A DNA stretch of 64,000 nt from positions 1-64,000 of the forward strand of contig JADJCU010000006.1 in NCBI GenBank assembly GCA_016703065.1. Direction: 5' to 3'. Positions within the stretch are counted from its first letter, which is position 1. Each line of letters opens with the position of its first letter. A program made the position numbers and the translations under genes. The notes under the pieces were generated by a model. It was given only the letters and a program-made list of their open reading frames with translations. It was not told the origin of the DNA and did no database searches. This document shows positions 44,590 to 53,951 of this stretch, one piece after another. The DNA comes from a bacterium. GTDB taxonomy: Bacteria > Electryoneota > RPQS01.

Positions 44590-45253
44590 CTTGGCGATCA
44601 TCTCGGGGACGGAATCGACTGTCCAATCCGCTTGCTCTTCGGGCATGCGGATTTTTTGCTCTTTGTACCAACCGCAACGAAGATGCAGTGTGCGGATACC
44701 GAGTAGTTTCGCCGGTACTACGTCGTTGTCAAGACGGTCACCGACCATGACCGCTTGATGCGGCTCGATGTTCAGCCGTTCGAGAGCGTGTTGAAAGACA
44801 CGCAAATCAGGTTTGTAGAGACTGTATTCGCCGGCGGAGATGACGTGCTGAAAGTAGGCATCAATCTTCCTCTTGCAGACGCTCGGGCAGGCCTCGCAAC
44901 TGATTGGCGACGATGGCCATCGGGATCCGCTGCGACAGATCGGCAAGCAACTCGACTATTCCGGGGTTCAGAGTGTCGGAGTGTGAAGGGACGATCGAAT
45001 AGAAATAGTCAATCGTGCGCGCAGCAAGCACCTGATCGCGGTTTGTCAGGTGAAAGAGAATGGACTTGAATGAGTAGGGGGCGTAGGATTGGATCGACCA
45101 CTCGATGGCCGCGGCAAACTCGGCGGGCGACACGGAGCGTTCGGCGACAACCTGCATTGCTTCAAGCAGGCCGCGTTCCCAGAGCACATACATGCCGTCG
45201 TCGTTCGTAATCGGCCCCCCTACGTCCCAGAGAATTCCGCGCAACTCGCTCAT
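44566..45253 (-). CDS. HAD-superfamily hydrolase (frameshifted)
   Basis: About 228 aa. Motif I is atypical: GILWDVGGPITND, where the usual DxD has become DVG. Motif II is likely in PMAIVANQL (usually S/T; here N). The downstream motifs are normal: lysine in LYKPDLRVFQHAL and the acidic motif MVGDRLDNDVVPAKLLGI. The frame breaks near 44870: removing one G or adding two bases joins RLQE to KIDAYFQHVISAGEYSLYKP. Substitution of the second Asp of DxD would weaken phosphatase activity, so the substrate and even activity are uncertain. It is convergent with rdgB. Confidence 0.72.
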
Positions 45254-45256
45254 GGA

Positions 45257-46752
45257 TCAGAACGAGACCATGGTTTCGATGCGCACGGTGCGGTACTTCT
45301 CGCCGTTGGCGTAGGTGACACGATGATCATATACCAGACTGACATTTTCGGCCAAGGCAAAGAACACTTTGCCGCCATAGACTGTGCCGTCGGTGAGCGT
45401 GTCGAAGAACTTGGGTTTGTTGGGCTGGAAGAAGTAACCTGCGATTTTTTTCAGGCGGCGCAAGTTTGGCGGTGTGAAGGCGGCTTCGGCGTAGAGAGTC
45501 TTACCGCTCGGGTAGTTGACACCGTGCATGTCGATTCCCCAAGCGTATAGATAACCGAGGTCGGTGAAGGAGAGCGTGAGGTCGCCGTAGACGCCTTCGG
45601 CTTTGCCGAGGCCTTTCAGTCGTTCTTCTTTCGTCATGTATGTAGTGTCGCCTACTACTTGAGTGCGTTCAATCTCATAGGCGAAATCGATGTAATCGCC
45701 GATGAACTCTTTCTCGTAGCGGCGGTATTCCACGCCGATTTCGACGGGATGCAAGACCACACGCACACCGGGGAAGGCCCAGCCCCAGCCGTAGTCATGA
45801 ACTTGCGCCGCCTGGGCGTAGCCCCAGAGCGAGAAGCCCTTGGACTTTGCGATAGGAAGACCGATATCGACGCCCGTGAGCATGACTTCGTCGGTACGAT
45901 CACGATAGTCTTGCGGGAGCTTGTAGATATTGGGGAGGTGCCCCCACCTAATCATGGAATCGACTTCTTCGGGTTCAAGTGAGCGACAGCTCGGCGCATG
46001 CCGACGGTCGTCCAGGTCCCCGAAGAGGTCGAGGCGATTGGGAACACCGTCGTCATCGGAATCTACCAGGCCCGCATATTGATTTCCATCGATGGCGAAG
46101 GTGCCTCCGGCAACCAGACCAAGTTTGATCGGTGGTCGAATCGCAACACGACCCGCAACGACACCCGGGCTCTCAAACTCGCGGATATTGTTGGTCATCG
46201 CTTGAAACGAAAAGAGGCCAGCTTTGCCGAACTCTCCTTCGGTATAGACGCCTACGCGCTTCACTTCGGGGTACTGAATTGTGTTCGAGTAGCGGCGCAT
46301 GATGATGCCATAGCCCAATGTCACATTGTCGAGCGCACCGACGCGCAGGTAGTAGGGATCGCCGGGCGCGCCGTATCTGACATAGTAGATTTTCTCGACG
46401 GCATCAAGCGGCTCATCCCATTCGTCTTCTTTGAGGTTGCCCTCCTCGTCGACGCGGACTGTTAAGTCGAGACCGACGCCCCATTTGCCGAGCGGTACGT
46501 CGGGTCGAAGGCCGAACTGCTGATAGAGTTTGCCGTTGATAATGACCATGCCGATGGTGCCGTTCCAGCGAATACGGCGGCCGCCAGAGTCACCAGACCG
46601 AATGGCGGGTCGAACGCGGGATCCAGGGTCTCTTGTGCATGGCTGGCCAACGCGGACAGCAACAACGTGGCTGTCAGGATCAGCATGCGGGCCGCACGGG
46701 CGGAACTGCGGCTCGGAGCAGGTGCGGGGAGGAATCTTGGAATTGGGGCCAT
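45257..46752 (-). CDS. Predicted outer-membrane beta-barrel protein (frameshifted)
   Basis: About 498 aa after repair. From ATG 46752 an Arg-rich n-region precedes a signal peptide (MLILTATLLLSALASHAQ). One T missing near 46588 hides the next part; the repaired frame gives GLVTSGGRRIRWNGTIGMVI and then the long alternating-hydrophobic body (LRPDVPLGKWGVGLDLTVRV, YYLRVGALDNVTLGYGIIMR) ending RTVRIETMVSF, an aromatic last residue as in barrels. DSDDDGVPNRLDLFGD is a thrombospondin-type-3-like calcium motif. Role unknown; such proteins are common in FCB genomes. Confidence 0.72.
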
Positions 46753-46762
46753 AATGCTAGTT

Positions 46763-46791
46763 AAGTTACGTAAATTGGTGAGGTTTGTCAA
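46763..46791 (-). promoter_or_regulatory. Minus-strand promoter of the outer-membrane protein gene
   Basis: Reading the minus strand: TTGACA (46791-46786), 17-bp spacer, TAACTT (46768-46763). The predicted start at about 46756 lies only about four bases before ATG 46752, implying a nearly leaderless mRNA. Confidence 0.7.
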
Positions 46792-46811
46792 GTCTTAAGC
46801 TCCGTGAAAAC

Positions 46812-46840
46812 TTGCTTTTTCGGGGGCGACAGGGTATATT
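46812..46840 (+). promoter_or_regulatory. Plus-strand promoter of the cysteine desulfurase gene
   Basis: TTGCTT at 46812-46817, 17-bp spacer, TATATT at 46835-46840. The start codon at 46849 lies eight bases after the -10 box, so the transcript would be leaderless or nearly so. Confidence 0.65.
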
Positions 46841-46848
46841 ATTGGGTT

Positions 46849-48007
46849 ATGGGCAGCACGATCTACTTGGACAACGCGGCAACAACACAGCCTGATCCGG
46901 CTGTGATTGAGGCGATGCGCGGTGCGCTCAGCGAGTCGTGGGGCAATCCGTCGAGTGTCCACGAGTGCGGCAAACGGGCTAAGATGGCCGTTGAGACCTC
47001 GCGCGAGTCGATTGCCCGGCTTGCCGGATGCCACGCTGACGAGGTGTATTTCACGTCCGGTGGCACGGAAGCTGATAACTGGGCGATTGAAGGCGCGGTT
47101 GACGCAAGTGACAAGAGTTACAAGCATGTGATTGTCTCGGCGATTGAGCATCATGCAGTGCTCGATCAAGCGAAGGCGCTCGACAAGACGGGAGCGCTGC
47201 TCTCCGTGATTCCGGTCAATGCACTTGGTTATGTCACGCCCGCGGACATCCGCGCGGCGCTTCGACCGGAGACCGTTGTCGTGTCGGTGATGCACGTGAA
47301 CAATGAGCTCGGGACTATTCAACCGATTCATGCCATCGGCATGTTGTGTAAAGAGGCTGGAGTGCTATTTCACAGCGATTGTGTGCAGAGCTTCGGCAAG
47401 CTACCGCTTGACTTTGCGACGTTGCCGGTTGATCTGATCTCGATATCGGCGCATAAGATCCATGGACCAAAGGGGGTCGGCGCACTCATCGTAAAACGCG
47501 GAACGAAAGTGCTGCCGAAGCAGCACGGCGGAAGCCAGGAACGCGGCAAACGCACGGGCACTGAATGTTCCGGGGATCGTCGGTTTTGGCAAGGCGGCGG
47601 AGCTATGTTGTGAATTGCGCGAAGCAGATGGGGAACGGTTGCGTGTAATGCGCGATAACTGTGAGCGGGAGCTTACGGCGCGAATCCCGGGACTCATTGT
47701 GAATGGGCTTGGCGAAAAACGCGCTAATAACATCCTGAATGTTCGCGTGCCGGGATGCGACGGTGAGGAGTTGCTAATTGCGCTCGACTTGCGGGGGATT
47801 TGCGTGTCGACGGGCGCGGCTTGCAGTGCGGGAGCGACGGGGGCCTCACATGTGATGACAGCGCTTGGCCTGCCGATTCAAGAAGCGCGGGCGAGTTTGC
47901 GGATCAGTTTCGGTAGGTTCACAAGCGAACGGGACGTGCAGGAGCTGATTGATGTTCTGCCGGGAATTGCAGCCAGACAGCGCGAGCACGCAGTGGTTCA
48001 CGGATGA
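46849..48007 (+). CDS. Cysteine desulfurase (IscS/NifS family, frameshifted)
   Basis: PLP enzyme moving sulfur from cysteine to acceptors; about 386 aa after repair. YLDNAATTQPDPAVIEAM at the start, FTSGGTEADNWAIEG, HHAVL, VNNELGTIQP, and the PLP lysine in SAHKIHGPKGVGAL. Catalytic Cys lies in GAACSAGATGASHV. At 47574 two A are missing: ACTGAATGTT should read ACTGAAAATGTT, giving GTENVPGIVGFGKA. MnmA, encoded 0.9 kb downstream, needs such a sulfur donor for tRNA thiolation, so this is the likely supplier. ATG 46849 is chosen because it begins the domain. Confidence 0.92.
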
Positions 48008-48861
48008 GCATGGCGACAAACAAGTGGCTCCTCACTTTAGTCGTCGCCGCACTACTCATCGTTGGTGTCCTTGCAGCGCGGAAATTTTGGGGCAAGGAAC
48101 CTCCAGACATTGACGCGGTTTTGCAGGATCAGGTGACGCTGGCCGGGCAAGACCTGAAGTTTCTGTCGCGCGGCGCGAAGTATGCACACTTTGAGATGGC
48201 TGCGTTCGGAAGTGAAGGGGACACTGTTCGTTCGCATATGCGCCAGCCCGCGAATTTTCGCAAGCTCAAAGCGCTGGTCTGGGTGTATTCTTCCGAAAAG
48301 GGAATTGATGCGCGCGCGCTGCTCGACCAGGTGAAGTTTGCCGACCGCGTGTTGATATTGGGGTTCAATTTACGCAGCGCATATCCGCACGATGACAAGG
48401 GACAGCGCAATCCGAGTTCCGCCGACGCGGAGCAGGCGCTTGTGCAAACGAAGCGCGGTGTTGAGCTGTTGGTCCAGTATCTGAAAAAGCATCAGGTCGT
48501 TGATTCGATGCAAATCTATCTGGCCGGGCAGGGTGAGGGCGCTGCGGCAGTCTTGGCGGCCGCTGCGGAGTTGTCCGGTCGCGTTGCAGGTGTGGGGTTG
48601 ATCGATGTAGATCGGATTCTGGTCGACGCACAGGAAGGCCGGACCTCCGCGTTGACGGATCTGCGAAACTGGGCAAGGCTGGTAAACGTACCGCGCGTCG
48701 GAGTGATTGAAACGCAGCACCGAATGAGCGCTGGTGCGCAGGCGAGTGGTCTCGAATTCGGCGTTAAGACGGAGCGGCTCTCTATGGGCGCCGTGCTTGA
48801 ACAGAACGAATTGGCGATGTTAGGACACGGAGTTACTAGCCGTTCGTTGGATAGTGGGTAA
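48004..48861 (+). CDS. Membrane-anchored protein with degenerate alpha/beta-hydrolase features
   Basis: 285 aa, not recognised as a named family. N-terminal signal anchor (WLLTLVVAALLIVGVLAARK). The rest alternates strands and helices; YLAGQGEGAAAVLAAAAEL looks like a nucleophile elbow (GxSxG) in which the Ser position is Gly, so hydrolase activity is doubtful. VLILGFNLRSAYPHDDKGQR and GVGLIDVDRILVD surround it. It overlaps the desulfurase gene by four bases and precedes mnmA. Confidence 0.6.
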   Translation: MSMATNKWLLTLVVAALLIVGVLAARKFWGKEPPDIDAVLQDQVTLAGQDLKFLSRGAKYAHFEMAAFGSEGDTVRSHMRQPANFRKLKALVWVYSSEKGIDARALLDQVKFADRVLILGFNLRSAYPHDDKGQRNPSSADAEQALVQTKRGVELLVQYLKKHQVVDSMQIYLAGQGEGAAAVLAAAAELSGRVAGVGLIDVDRILVDAQEGRTSALTDLRNWARLVNVPRVGVIETQHRMSAGAQASGLEFGVKTERLSMGAVLEQNELAMLGHGVTSRSLDSG

Positions 48862-48938
48862 CGACACGCTGCCTGAACAAGTGCCCATTGCCAAAGATTC
48901 AGTTTTCATGAAGTCAGTAAGAACACCATCGTAATCCC

Positions 48939-50090
48939 GTGACACTAAGCTCAACACAGGCGATCAGCGGTTTGAAGACGGAGACACGTACTACGGTCGC
49001 AGTCGCGATGTCGGGCGGCGTGGACAGCTCTGTTGCAGCGGCTTTGCTGGTCGAACAGGGATACGATGTGATTGGATTGACGATGCACTTGTGGACCGAT
49101 GCGAAGGGCGCGGAGATTTCGCTCAACCGCGCGAGCGGATGCTGCAGCATTACGATGGCGGAGGATGCGCGGGCGGTGGCTGACCGGCTGGGGATGAAGC
49201 ACTACGTGCTCAATCTGTCAAAGGAGTTTCATGAAGCAGTCGTTGAGAATTTCGCGGGGGAGTATCTGCGCGGCCGAACGCCGAACCCATGTGTCAGGTG
49301 CAACACGTTTGTGAAGTGGCAGACGCTGCTCGAGAAGGCCCGCAGACTTGGCTGCGAGTATCTGGCGACGGGGCACTATGCGCGCATCGAGCGCGGCGCA
49401 GGGAGGGCGATGCTGCGGCGCGCAGCTTATCCTGAAAAGGACCAGTCATACGCGTTGTGGGGACTGTCGCAGTTCAGTCTGATCCATACTCTGTTCCCTC
49501 TGGGAGACTTACCGAAGTCGGATGTTCGGGAAATCGCCCGGAAGTTTGATCTTGGGACTGCGGAGAAGCCAGAGAGTCAGGATATCTGCTTCGTTCCGGA
49601 TAACAATTACCGAAGGTTCCTGCAGGACAATTTTGGCTCGCAACTTCGCGTCCTTGGCGGCGGCGAGTTTATCGGCCCTGATGGCAAAGTTCTTGGTAGA
49701 CATGATGGGATAGCAAACTTCACTGTGGGACAGCGGAAGGGGTTGGGTCTGTCGGCGGGACGGCCCCTCTATGTCAAGCGGATTGAGACGGAAACGGACC
49801 GGGTTTATCTTGATTACGACGAGAATTGCGTTGATATGCAGGCGATGGCGCATGATGTGAATTGGGTTTCGATTGTGCCGCCGGATGCTCCGATTCAGTG
49901 TGATGTGAAGATTCGTTACCGTTCGGAGGCGATGCGGGCAAACGTCACGTCACTCGACGAGCGACGCGTTAAGATCGAGTTTCTGGAGCCGGTGCGCGCG
50001 ATTACACCGGGGCAGTCGGCGGTTTTTTACCGCGACGATTATGTGTTGGGGGGAGCGATTCTGTCGGGAACGGAAGGAGACCTTACATGA
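48939..50090 (+). CDS. mnmA: tRNA-specific 2-thiouridylase MnmA
   Basis: Thiolates U34 of tRNA-Glu, -Gln and -Lys; 383 aa from GTG 48939. PP-loop AMSGGVDSSVAAALL, TMHLW, catalytic cysteines in TPNPCVRCN and SQDICFV, then GQRKGLGLSAGRPLYV and a C-terminal beta domain. Sulfur probably comes from the upstream desulfurase. Ends four bp into panB. Confidence 0.95.
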   Translation: MTLSSTQAISGLKTETRTTVAVAMSGGVDSSVAAALLVEQGYDVIGLTMHLWTDAKGAEISLNRASGCCSITMAEDARAVADRLGMKHYVLNLSKEFHEAVVENFAGEYLRGRTPNPCVRCNTFVKWQTLLEKARRLGCEYLATGHYARIERGAGRAMLRRAAYPEKDQSYALWGLSQFSLIHTLFPLGDLPKSDVREIARKFDLGTAEKPESQDICFVPDNNYRRFLQDNFGSQLRVLGGGEFIGPDGKVLGRHDGIANFTVGQRKGLGLSAGRPLYVKRIETETDRVYLDYDENCVDMQAMAHDVNWVSIVPPDAPIQCDVKIRYRSEAMRANVTSLDERRVKIEFLEPVRAITPGQSAVFYRDDYVLGGAILSGTEGDLT

Positions 50091-50956
50091 GCAAGAGCAC
50101 GGTGTTTCCGCGCGTTACGGCGCCGCAAATTGTTGCTTGCAAAGCGGAAGGGCGGAAGATCGTCGGGCTGACGGCCTACGACGCAGTGTTTGCGGCGCTC
50201 GAAGAAGAGGCCGGAGTAGACTTCCTGCTTGTCGGCGACAGTGCAGGCAACGTTGTTGCCGGTCACGCAACGACCATTCCGATGACGATGGATGCGATGA
50301 TATTTCTGACGCGCTGCGTGTCGCGCGGAACGTCGCGAGTCATGGTGGTGGCGGATATGCCGTTTGGCTCGTTTCAAATTTCCACCGAAGAGGCTCTTCG
50401 CAATGCCGTGCGTTTCCTGAAAGAGGGTGGAGCGCAAGCTGTCAAGGTGGAGGGCGCGGGCTTCTTGTTGCCGACGATTCACAGAATGGTCGAGTCCGGG
50501 ATTCCTGTGATGGGGCATCTCGGATTGACGCCGCAGATGATCAATGTTTTTGGAAGCTACGGTTTACAGGCCACGACGGCGCAGGAAGGTGAAGAGCTGA
50601 TTCAACAGGCGCGTGACCTGGAAGCGGCGGGGTGTTTTGCAATTGTGCTTGAGAAGATTCCGGCCAGCTTGGCGGCGCGAGTCTCCGAGATTGTGCAGAT
50701 TCCAACGATTGGAATCGGATCTGGCGCAGGATGTGACGGTCAGATCCTCGTCAATTATGATTTGCTCGGCATCTTTGACAAGTTTAAGCCGCGATTTGTG
50801 CGGCACTACATGAAGGGCGCTGAACTGGTGCGGGAAGCCGTAGCGACCTGGGTTCACGACGTTCGGGAAGGGACGTTTCCGGCGGAGAGCGAGTCCTACG
50901 AGGCGGCGCCGGCAGGCGATAAGAAGAGCGTGAAGCGGGGACGAAAAGCACAGTGA
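50087..50956 (+). CDS. panB: 3-methyl-2-oxobutanoate hydroxymethyltransferase
   Basis: First committed step of pantothenate synthesis; 289-aa TIM barrel. Conserved: LTAYDAVFAALEEEAGVDF, LVGDSAGNVVAGHATTIPMT, VADMPFGSF, VKVEGAGF, GHLGLTPQ and IGIGSGAGCDGQILV. The last 25 residues are a Lys/Arg/Ala-rich tail. It overlaps panC by four bases. Confidence 0.95.
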   Translation: MSKSTVFPRVTAPQIVACKAEGRKIVGLTAYDAVFAALEEEAGVDFLLVGDSAGNVVAGHATTIPMTMDAMIFLTRCVSRGTSRVMVVADMPFGSFQISTEEALRNAVRFLKEGGAQAVKVEGAGFLLPTIHRMVESGIPVMGHLGLTPQMINVFGSYGLQATTAQEGEELIQQARDLEAAGCFAIVLEKIPASLAARVSEIVQIPTIGIGSGAGCDGQILVNYDLLGIFDKFKPRFVRHYMKGAELVREAVATWVHDVREGTFPAESESYEAAPAGDKKSVKRGRKAQ

Positions 50957-51813
50957 AGGTTTTTGCGACTCAGGCCGAGCTCGCTGCTGAACTTGATCCG
51001 TTGTGGAGCTCTGCGGCACGCATAAGTCTGGTGCCAACGATGGGTGCACTGCATGAGGGACACTTGAGTTTGGTTAGATTGTGCGGTCCGTGCGACGTGC
51101 GAATCGTCTCAATTTTTGTAAATCCGACGCAGTTCGGTCTGAACGAGGACTTCGCGCGGTATCCGCGTACGTTCGAGCAGGATGTGGAACTGCTCGAACA
51201 CGAACGTGTAGACTTCGTGTATGCGCCGTCAGTCGAAGACATGTACGGCAGGCGAGCGAAAATCACGGTTGATCCGGGGGATATGGGCAGGATTTGGGAA
51301 GGCGCCGTTCGGCCTGATCATTTTGCAGGTGTGCTGACAGTCGTGTTGAAGTTCCTGCAACGAGTGAAACCGGACGTTGCGATTTTCGGAGAGAAGGATT
51401 TTCAACAACTGACCCTGATTCGAGCCATGTGTGCGGCATTCGATCTACCGGCACAGGTCGTCGCAGGCAAGACGCTGCGCGAAGCCGATGGGTTGGCGAT
51501 GTCGTCGCGGAATCGTTTCCTGAAGGGTTCGGAGCGCGAACAAGCCGGTCAACTTTATCAAGCACTCGAGTATGGTCGCGAGCTATTCGCAGGAGGCGAG
51601 CGCAGTTTGGATGTTCTGCGAGAAGGTATGCGGAGCAAGATCGCTCCGGGGATTCAGATCGACTACTTGACGGCAGTGGAAACTGAGAGGCTTGCGGAAG
51701 CGGAGCGGGTAACCGACCACGCACGGCTGATCGGCGCGATTAGAATTGGAAGTGTGCGTTTGATTGACAACCTTGCGGTGACCGATATCACCGAGGAACC
51801 TGCAACCGCTTAA
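50953..51813 (+). CDS. panC: Pantothenate synthetase
   Basis: Joins pantoate and beta-alanine with ATP; 286 aa from GTG 50953. The class-I nucleotidyltransferase HIGH-like site is VPTMGALHEGHLSLV; FVNPTQFGLNEDFARYPRT, FGEKDFQQL and the KMSKS-like AMSSRNRFL complete the active site. panD is not in the window. Confidence 0.95.
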   Translation: MKVFATQAELAAELDPLWSSAARISLVPTMGALHEGHLSLVRLCGPCDVRIVSIFVNPTQFGLNEDFARYPRTFEQDVELLEHERVDFVYAPSVEDMYGRRAKITVDPGDMGRIWEGAVRPDHFAGVLTVVLKFLQRVKPDVAIFGEKDFQQLTLIRAMCAAFDLPAQVVAGKTLREADGLAMSSRNRFLKGSEREQAGQLYQALEYGRELFAGGERSLDVLREGMRSKIAPGIQIDYLTAVETERLAEAERVTDHARLIGAIRIGSVRLIDNLAVTDITEEPATA

Positions 51814-51826
51814 CTAAGTTATTCAC

Positions 51827-52576
51827 ATGAGCACACCGGCATTGGCGATTGTTATTCTGGCTGCAGGCAAGGGAACACGCATGAACAGCGACCTGCCTAA
51901 GGTACTGCATGAAGTCGCGGGCAGGCCGCTCATTTTGCGGGCGGTGGACACGGCAGGCGCCCTGGAGCCTGGTTGTGTGTTGGCTGTAGTCGGTTTTGGG
52001 CGGGAATTAGTCGACGCGGCGCTGGCAGGATCGGGGGTTTCTACCGTAGTCCAAGACCCTCCACTCGGGACAGGCCACGCCGTGTTGCAAGTGCGAGAGG
52101 CAGTTCCTGCCGGATGCTCGGACGTGCTGATCCTGACCGGTGACGTTCCGTTATTGCGGAGTGAGACGCTTCGGGAACTGCTGCAGGAGCACGCCGCGAA
52201 TGACTGCGTCCTGACGGTACTGTCGACCCAAGCGCCGAATCCGTACGGATATGGTCGAATTGTGCGGGATATCGACGGAGAATTCACGGGGATCGTCGAA
52301 GAGAAGGATGCCACGCCAGAACAGCGTAACATTAGTGAAATCAATAGCGGAGTCATGGTTGGCCGGCGCGATGAGCTGTTTTGGGCATTGCGAAAGGTCA
52401 AACCGAATAATGCCAAGGGCGAGTATTACCTGACGGATATTGTGGGCATTTTGGACAATGCGGGGCATCGAATTCAAGCGGTCAACGCGGGGAAATTCGA
52501 CGAGTTGCAGGGGATAAATACCCCCGAGGAGTTGGCCCGTGCTGAGGCGGTACTCGCGGCCAGAGATTCGGGCTGA
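51827..52576 (+). CDS. GlmU-like UDP-sugar pyrophosphorylase domain, no acetyltransferase
   Basis: 249-aa nucleotidyltransferase with AIVILAAGKGTRMNSDLPKV at the N-terminus, QDPPLGTGHAVLQ, LTGDVPLLR, GYGRIVRD, EINSGVM and NAKGEYYLTDIVGIL. These are the uridyltransferase signatures of GlmU (GlcNAc-1-P to UDP-GlcNAc). The left-handed beta-helix acetyltransferase half of standard GlmU is absent; the frame simply ends and I see no continuation in other frames. Either another enzyme acetylates glucosamine-1-phosphate or this acts on a different sugar. Confidence 0.85.
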   Translation: MSTPALAIVILAAGKGTRMNSDLPKVLHEVAGRPLILRAVDTAGALEPGCVLAVVGFGRELVDAALAGSGVSTVVQDPPLGTGHAVLQVREAVPAGCSDVLILTGDVPLLRSETLRELLQEHAANDCVLTVLSTQAPNPYGYGRIVRDIDGEFTGIVEEKDATPEQRNISEINSGVMVGRRDELFWALRKVKPNNAKGEYYLTDIVGILDNAGHRIQAVNAGKFDELQGINTPEELARAEAVLAARDSG

Positions 52577-52580
52577 AGTG

Positions 52581-52609
52581 TTGATTTTGTTGGGATTTGT
52601 GTGTAGATT
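52581..52609 (+). promoter_or_regulatory. Sigma70-like promoter
   Basis: TTGATT at 52581-52586, 17-bp spacer, TAGATT at 52604-52609, 31 bp before the next start codon. Same -10 box as the tRNA-Met promoter. Confidence 0.65.
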
Positions 52610-52639
52610 TCAGAAATCACTGAAGCAGCGGAGAAACCC

Positions 52640-53158
52640 ATGAGCCGACGGGGCGTTCGTTTCGTACTCGTCATAGTAATTCTCGTCTGCGCCGTGGACG
52701 GGCTGGCACAGTTTCGTGCGCAACAAAATACGAGCGCGACTTCGGAATACTTGCGCGATCACGAGCAGTCGCTCGGTTTGAATGCCGTACGCGGACTGCT
52801 TGATCCGTCGCGGATGAAGATGTCGCACTCAGTGAGTTTTGGCTATGCCGCGATGGGCGGAACAAGCGTTTCCCGCGGGCTTTACATGAACCGTATCGAT
52901 TATCAATTGGCGCGGCCATTACTTCTGACGACTCATCTCGGCTACCAGTTTCAGCCGAGCGGCCCGGCGGAATGGAATCCAGCGCAGACCGGCACGGATT
53001 TCGTTGGCGCGGCCGACTTAACGTGGGAGCCGACGGCGAATTCGCTGTTCAGACTTTCGATCGCGCACGGAATGGCACCAAATTCCTCGTGGGGTTACTC
53101 ACCCTACGGGGCTTCGCGCTACGGCTATGATTCGTGGTTGTATCCTCGCCGCCCTTGA
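52640..53158 (+). CDS. Exported hypothetical protein
   Basis: 172 aa. Signal peptide RRGVRFVLVIVILVCAVDGL, then alternating polar/hydrophobic strands (HSVSFGYAAMGGTSVSRGLY, LLLTTHLGYQFQPSG, DFVGAADLTWEPTANSLFRL) that suggest an outer-membrane beta sheet, and a Tyr/Ser/Pro-rich tail. Not recognised as a family. It has its own promoter and is followed by 115 bp ending in a terminator hairpin. Confidence 0.65.
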   Translation: MSRRGVRFVLVIVILVCAVDGLAQFRAQQNTSATSEYLRDHEQSLGLNAVRGLLDPSRMKMSHSVSFGYAAMGGTSVSRGLYMNRIDYQLARPLLLTTHLGYQFQPSGPAEWNPAQTGTDFVGAADLTWEPTANSLFRLSIAHGMAPNSSWGYSPYGASRYGYDSWLYPRRP

Positions 53159-53233
53159 GGGCGGTTGGGTAGCTCCCTTCGGAACTCAACTACGCTGACC
53201 TCCCGCCTGCCGGATCGGTTGGCCATTTGATGC

Positions 53234-53267
53234 GACCGAGAGTGCTTAGTTCTCGGTCATCTTTTTT
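53234..53267 (+). terminator. Rho-independent terminator
   Basis: Eight-bp stem GACCGAGA/TCTCGGTC (53234-53241 and 53251-53258), nine-base loop, then ATC and six T. It ends six bases before the next start codon, so it could also act as an attenuator. Confidence 0.85.
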
Positions 53268-53273
53268 GGCAAC

Positions 53274-53927
53274 GTGCCCAAACGGTTTTATCCAACACCC
53301 GTAACTCCGACCAAATCGACTTCGCAACGCGCAATCTGGATTGCGGCATTGTGCGGCACGGGCCTATTGGTCGTAGTGCTACTCGCGGCGGAGTTCCTGC
53401 GAACGGAGTCGCCGAGCGCGGTAGCGAAAGACAGGACACGGATTGCGACGACTGAGGACGCGTCCGTTTTGACCGCTTTCCCGGATTCAACGACTTTGAA
53501 AGCCACGCTTGAGGAACCCGTAGTGCGGGAAACGACGGCGAGCGCTGTGGACACGGTGGTCGTGAGCAAACCGGAGAGTGCGCGTACTACAATTGAGGAA
53601 ATTGCGAAGACGGAGCCAATGCCCGCGCCGCTGCCAACGGTCACACTTTTCAATGGCTGTGGTGTCAAAGGTATAGGAAGCCGGGCACAGGCGGCGTTGG
53701 AGCGGATGGGGTTCACGGTAGTCGACGTCCGCAATGCACGCAGGTACGACTTCAAGTTCAGTGAGGTGCTCGACCGCGTCGAGTCACGCGAGGCGGGCCG
53801 CGTTTTGGCGGACTCGCTTGGAATCAAACACAAGTTTGTCGCGTGGGACACTACGCGGAGCGACGCTGGTGCGGATGTATCGCTGATCATCGGCAAAGAC
53901 TACCACAAGCTGCGTTGGAAATTCTAA
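53274..53927 (+). CDS. Membrane protein with LytR C-terminal domain
   Basis: 217 aa from GTG 53274. One membrane segment (AIWIAALCGTGLLVVVLLAA), a Thr/Ser/Glu-rich linker, then a domain with VTLFNGCGVKGIGSRAQAAL, ERMGFTVVDVRNARRYDF and ADVSLIIGKDY, the pattern of the LytR_C domain found on the periplasmic side of cell-wall proteins. The catalytic LytR-CpsA-Psr domain is absent. It precedes rsfS, a neighbourhood seen in several phyla. Confidence 0.8.
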   Translation: MPKRFYPTPVTPTKSTSQRAIWIAALCGTGLLVVVLLAAEFLRTESPSAVAKDRTRIATTEDASVLTAFPDSTTLKATLEEPVVRETTASAVDTVVVSKPESARTTIEEIAKTEPMPAPLPTVTLFNGCGVKGIGSRAQAALERMGFTVVDVRNARRYDFKFSEVLDRVESREAGRVLADSLGIKHKFVAWDTTRSDAGADVSLIIGKDYHKLRWKF

Positions 53928-53951
53928 TCACCCTATCACAGGAGTATACGC

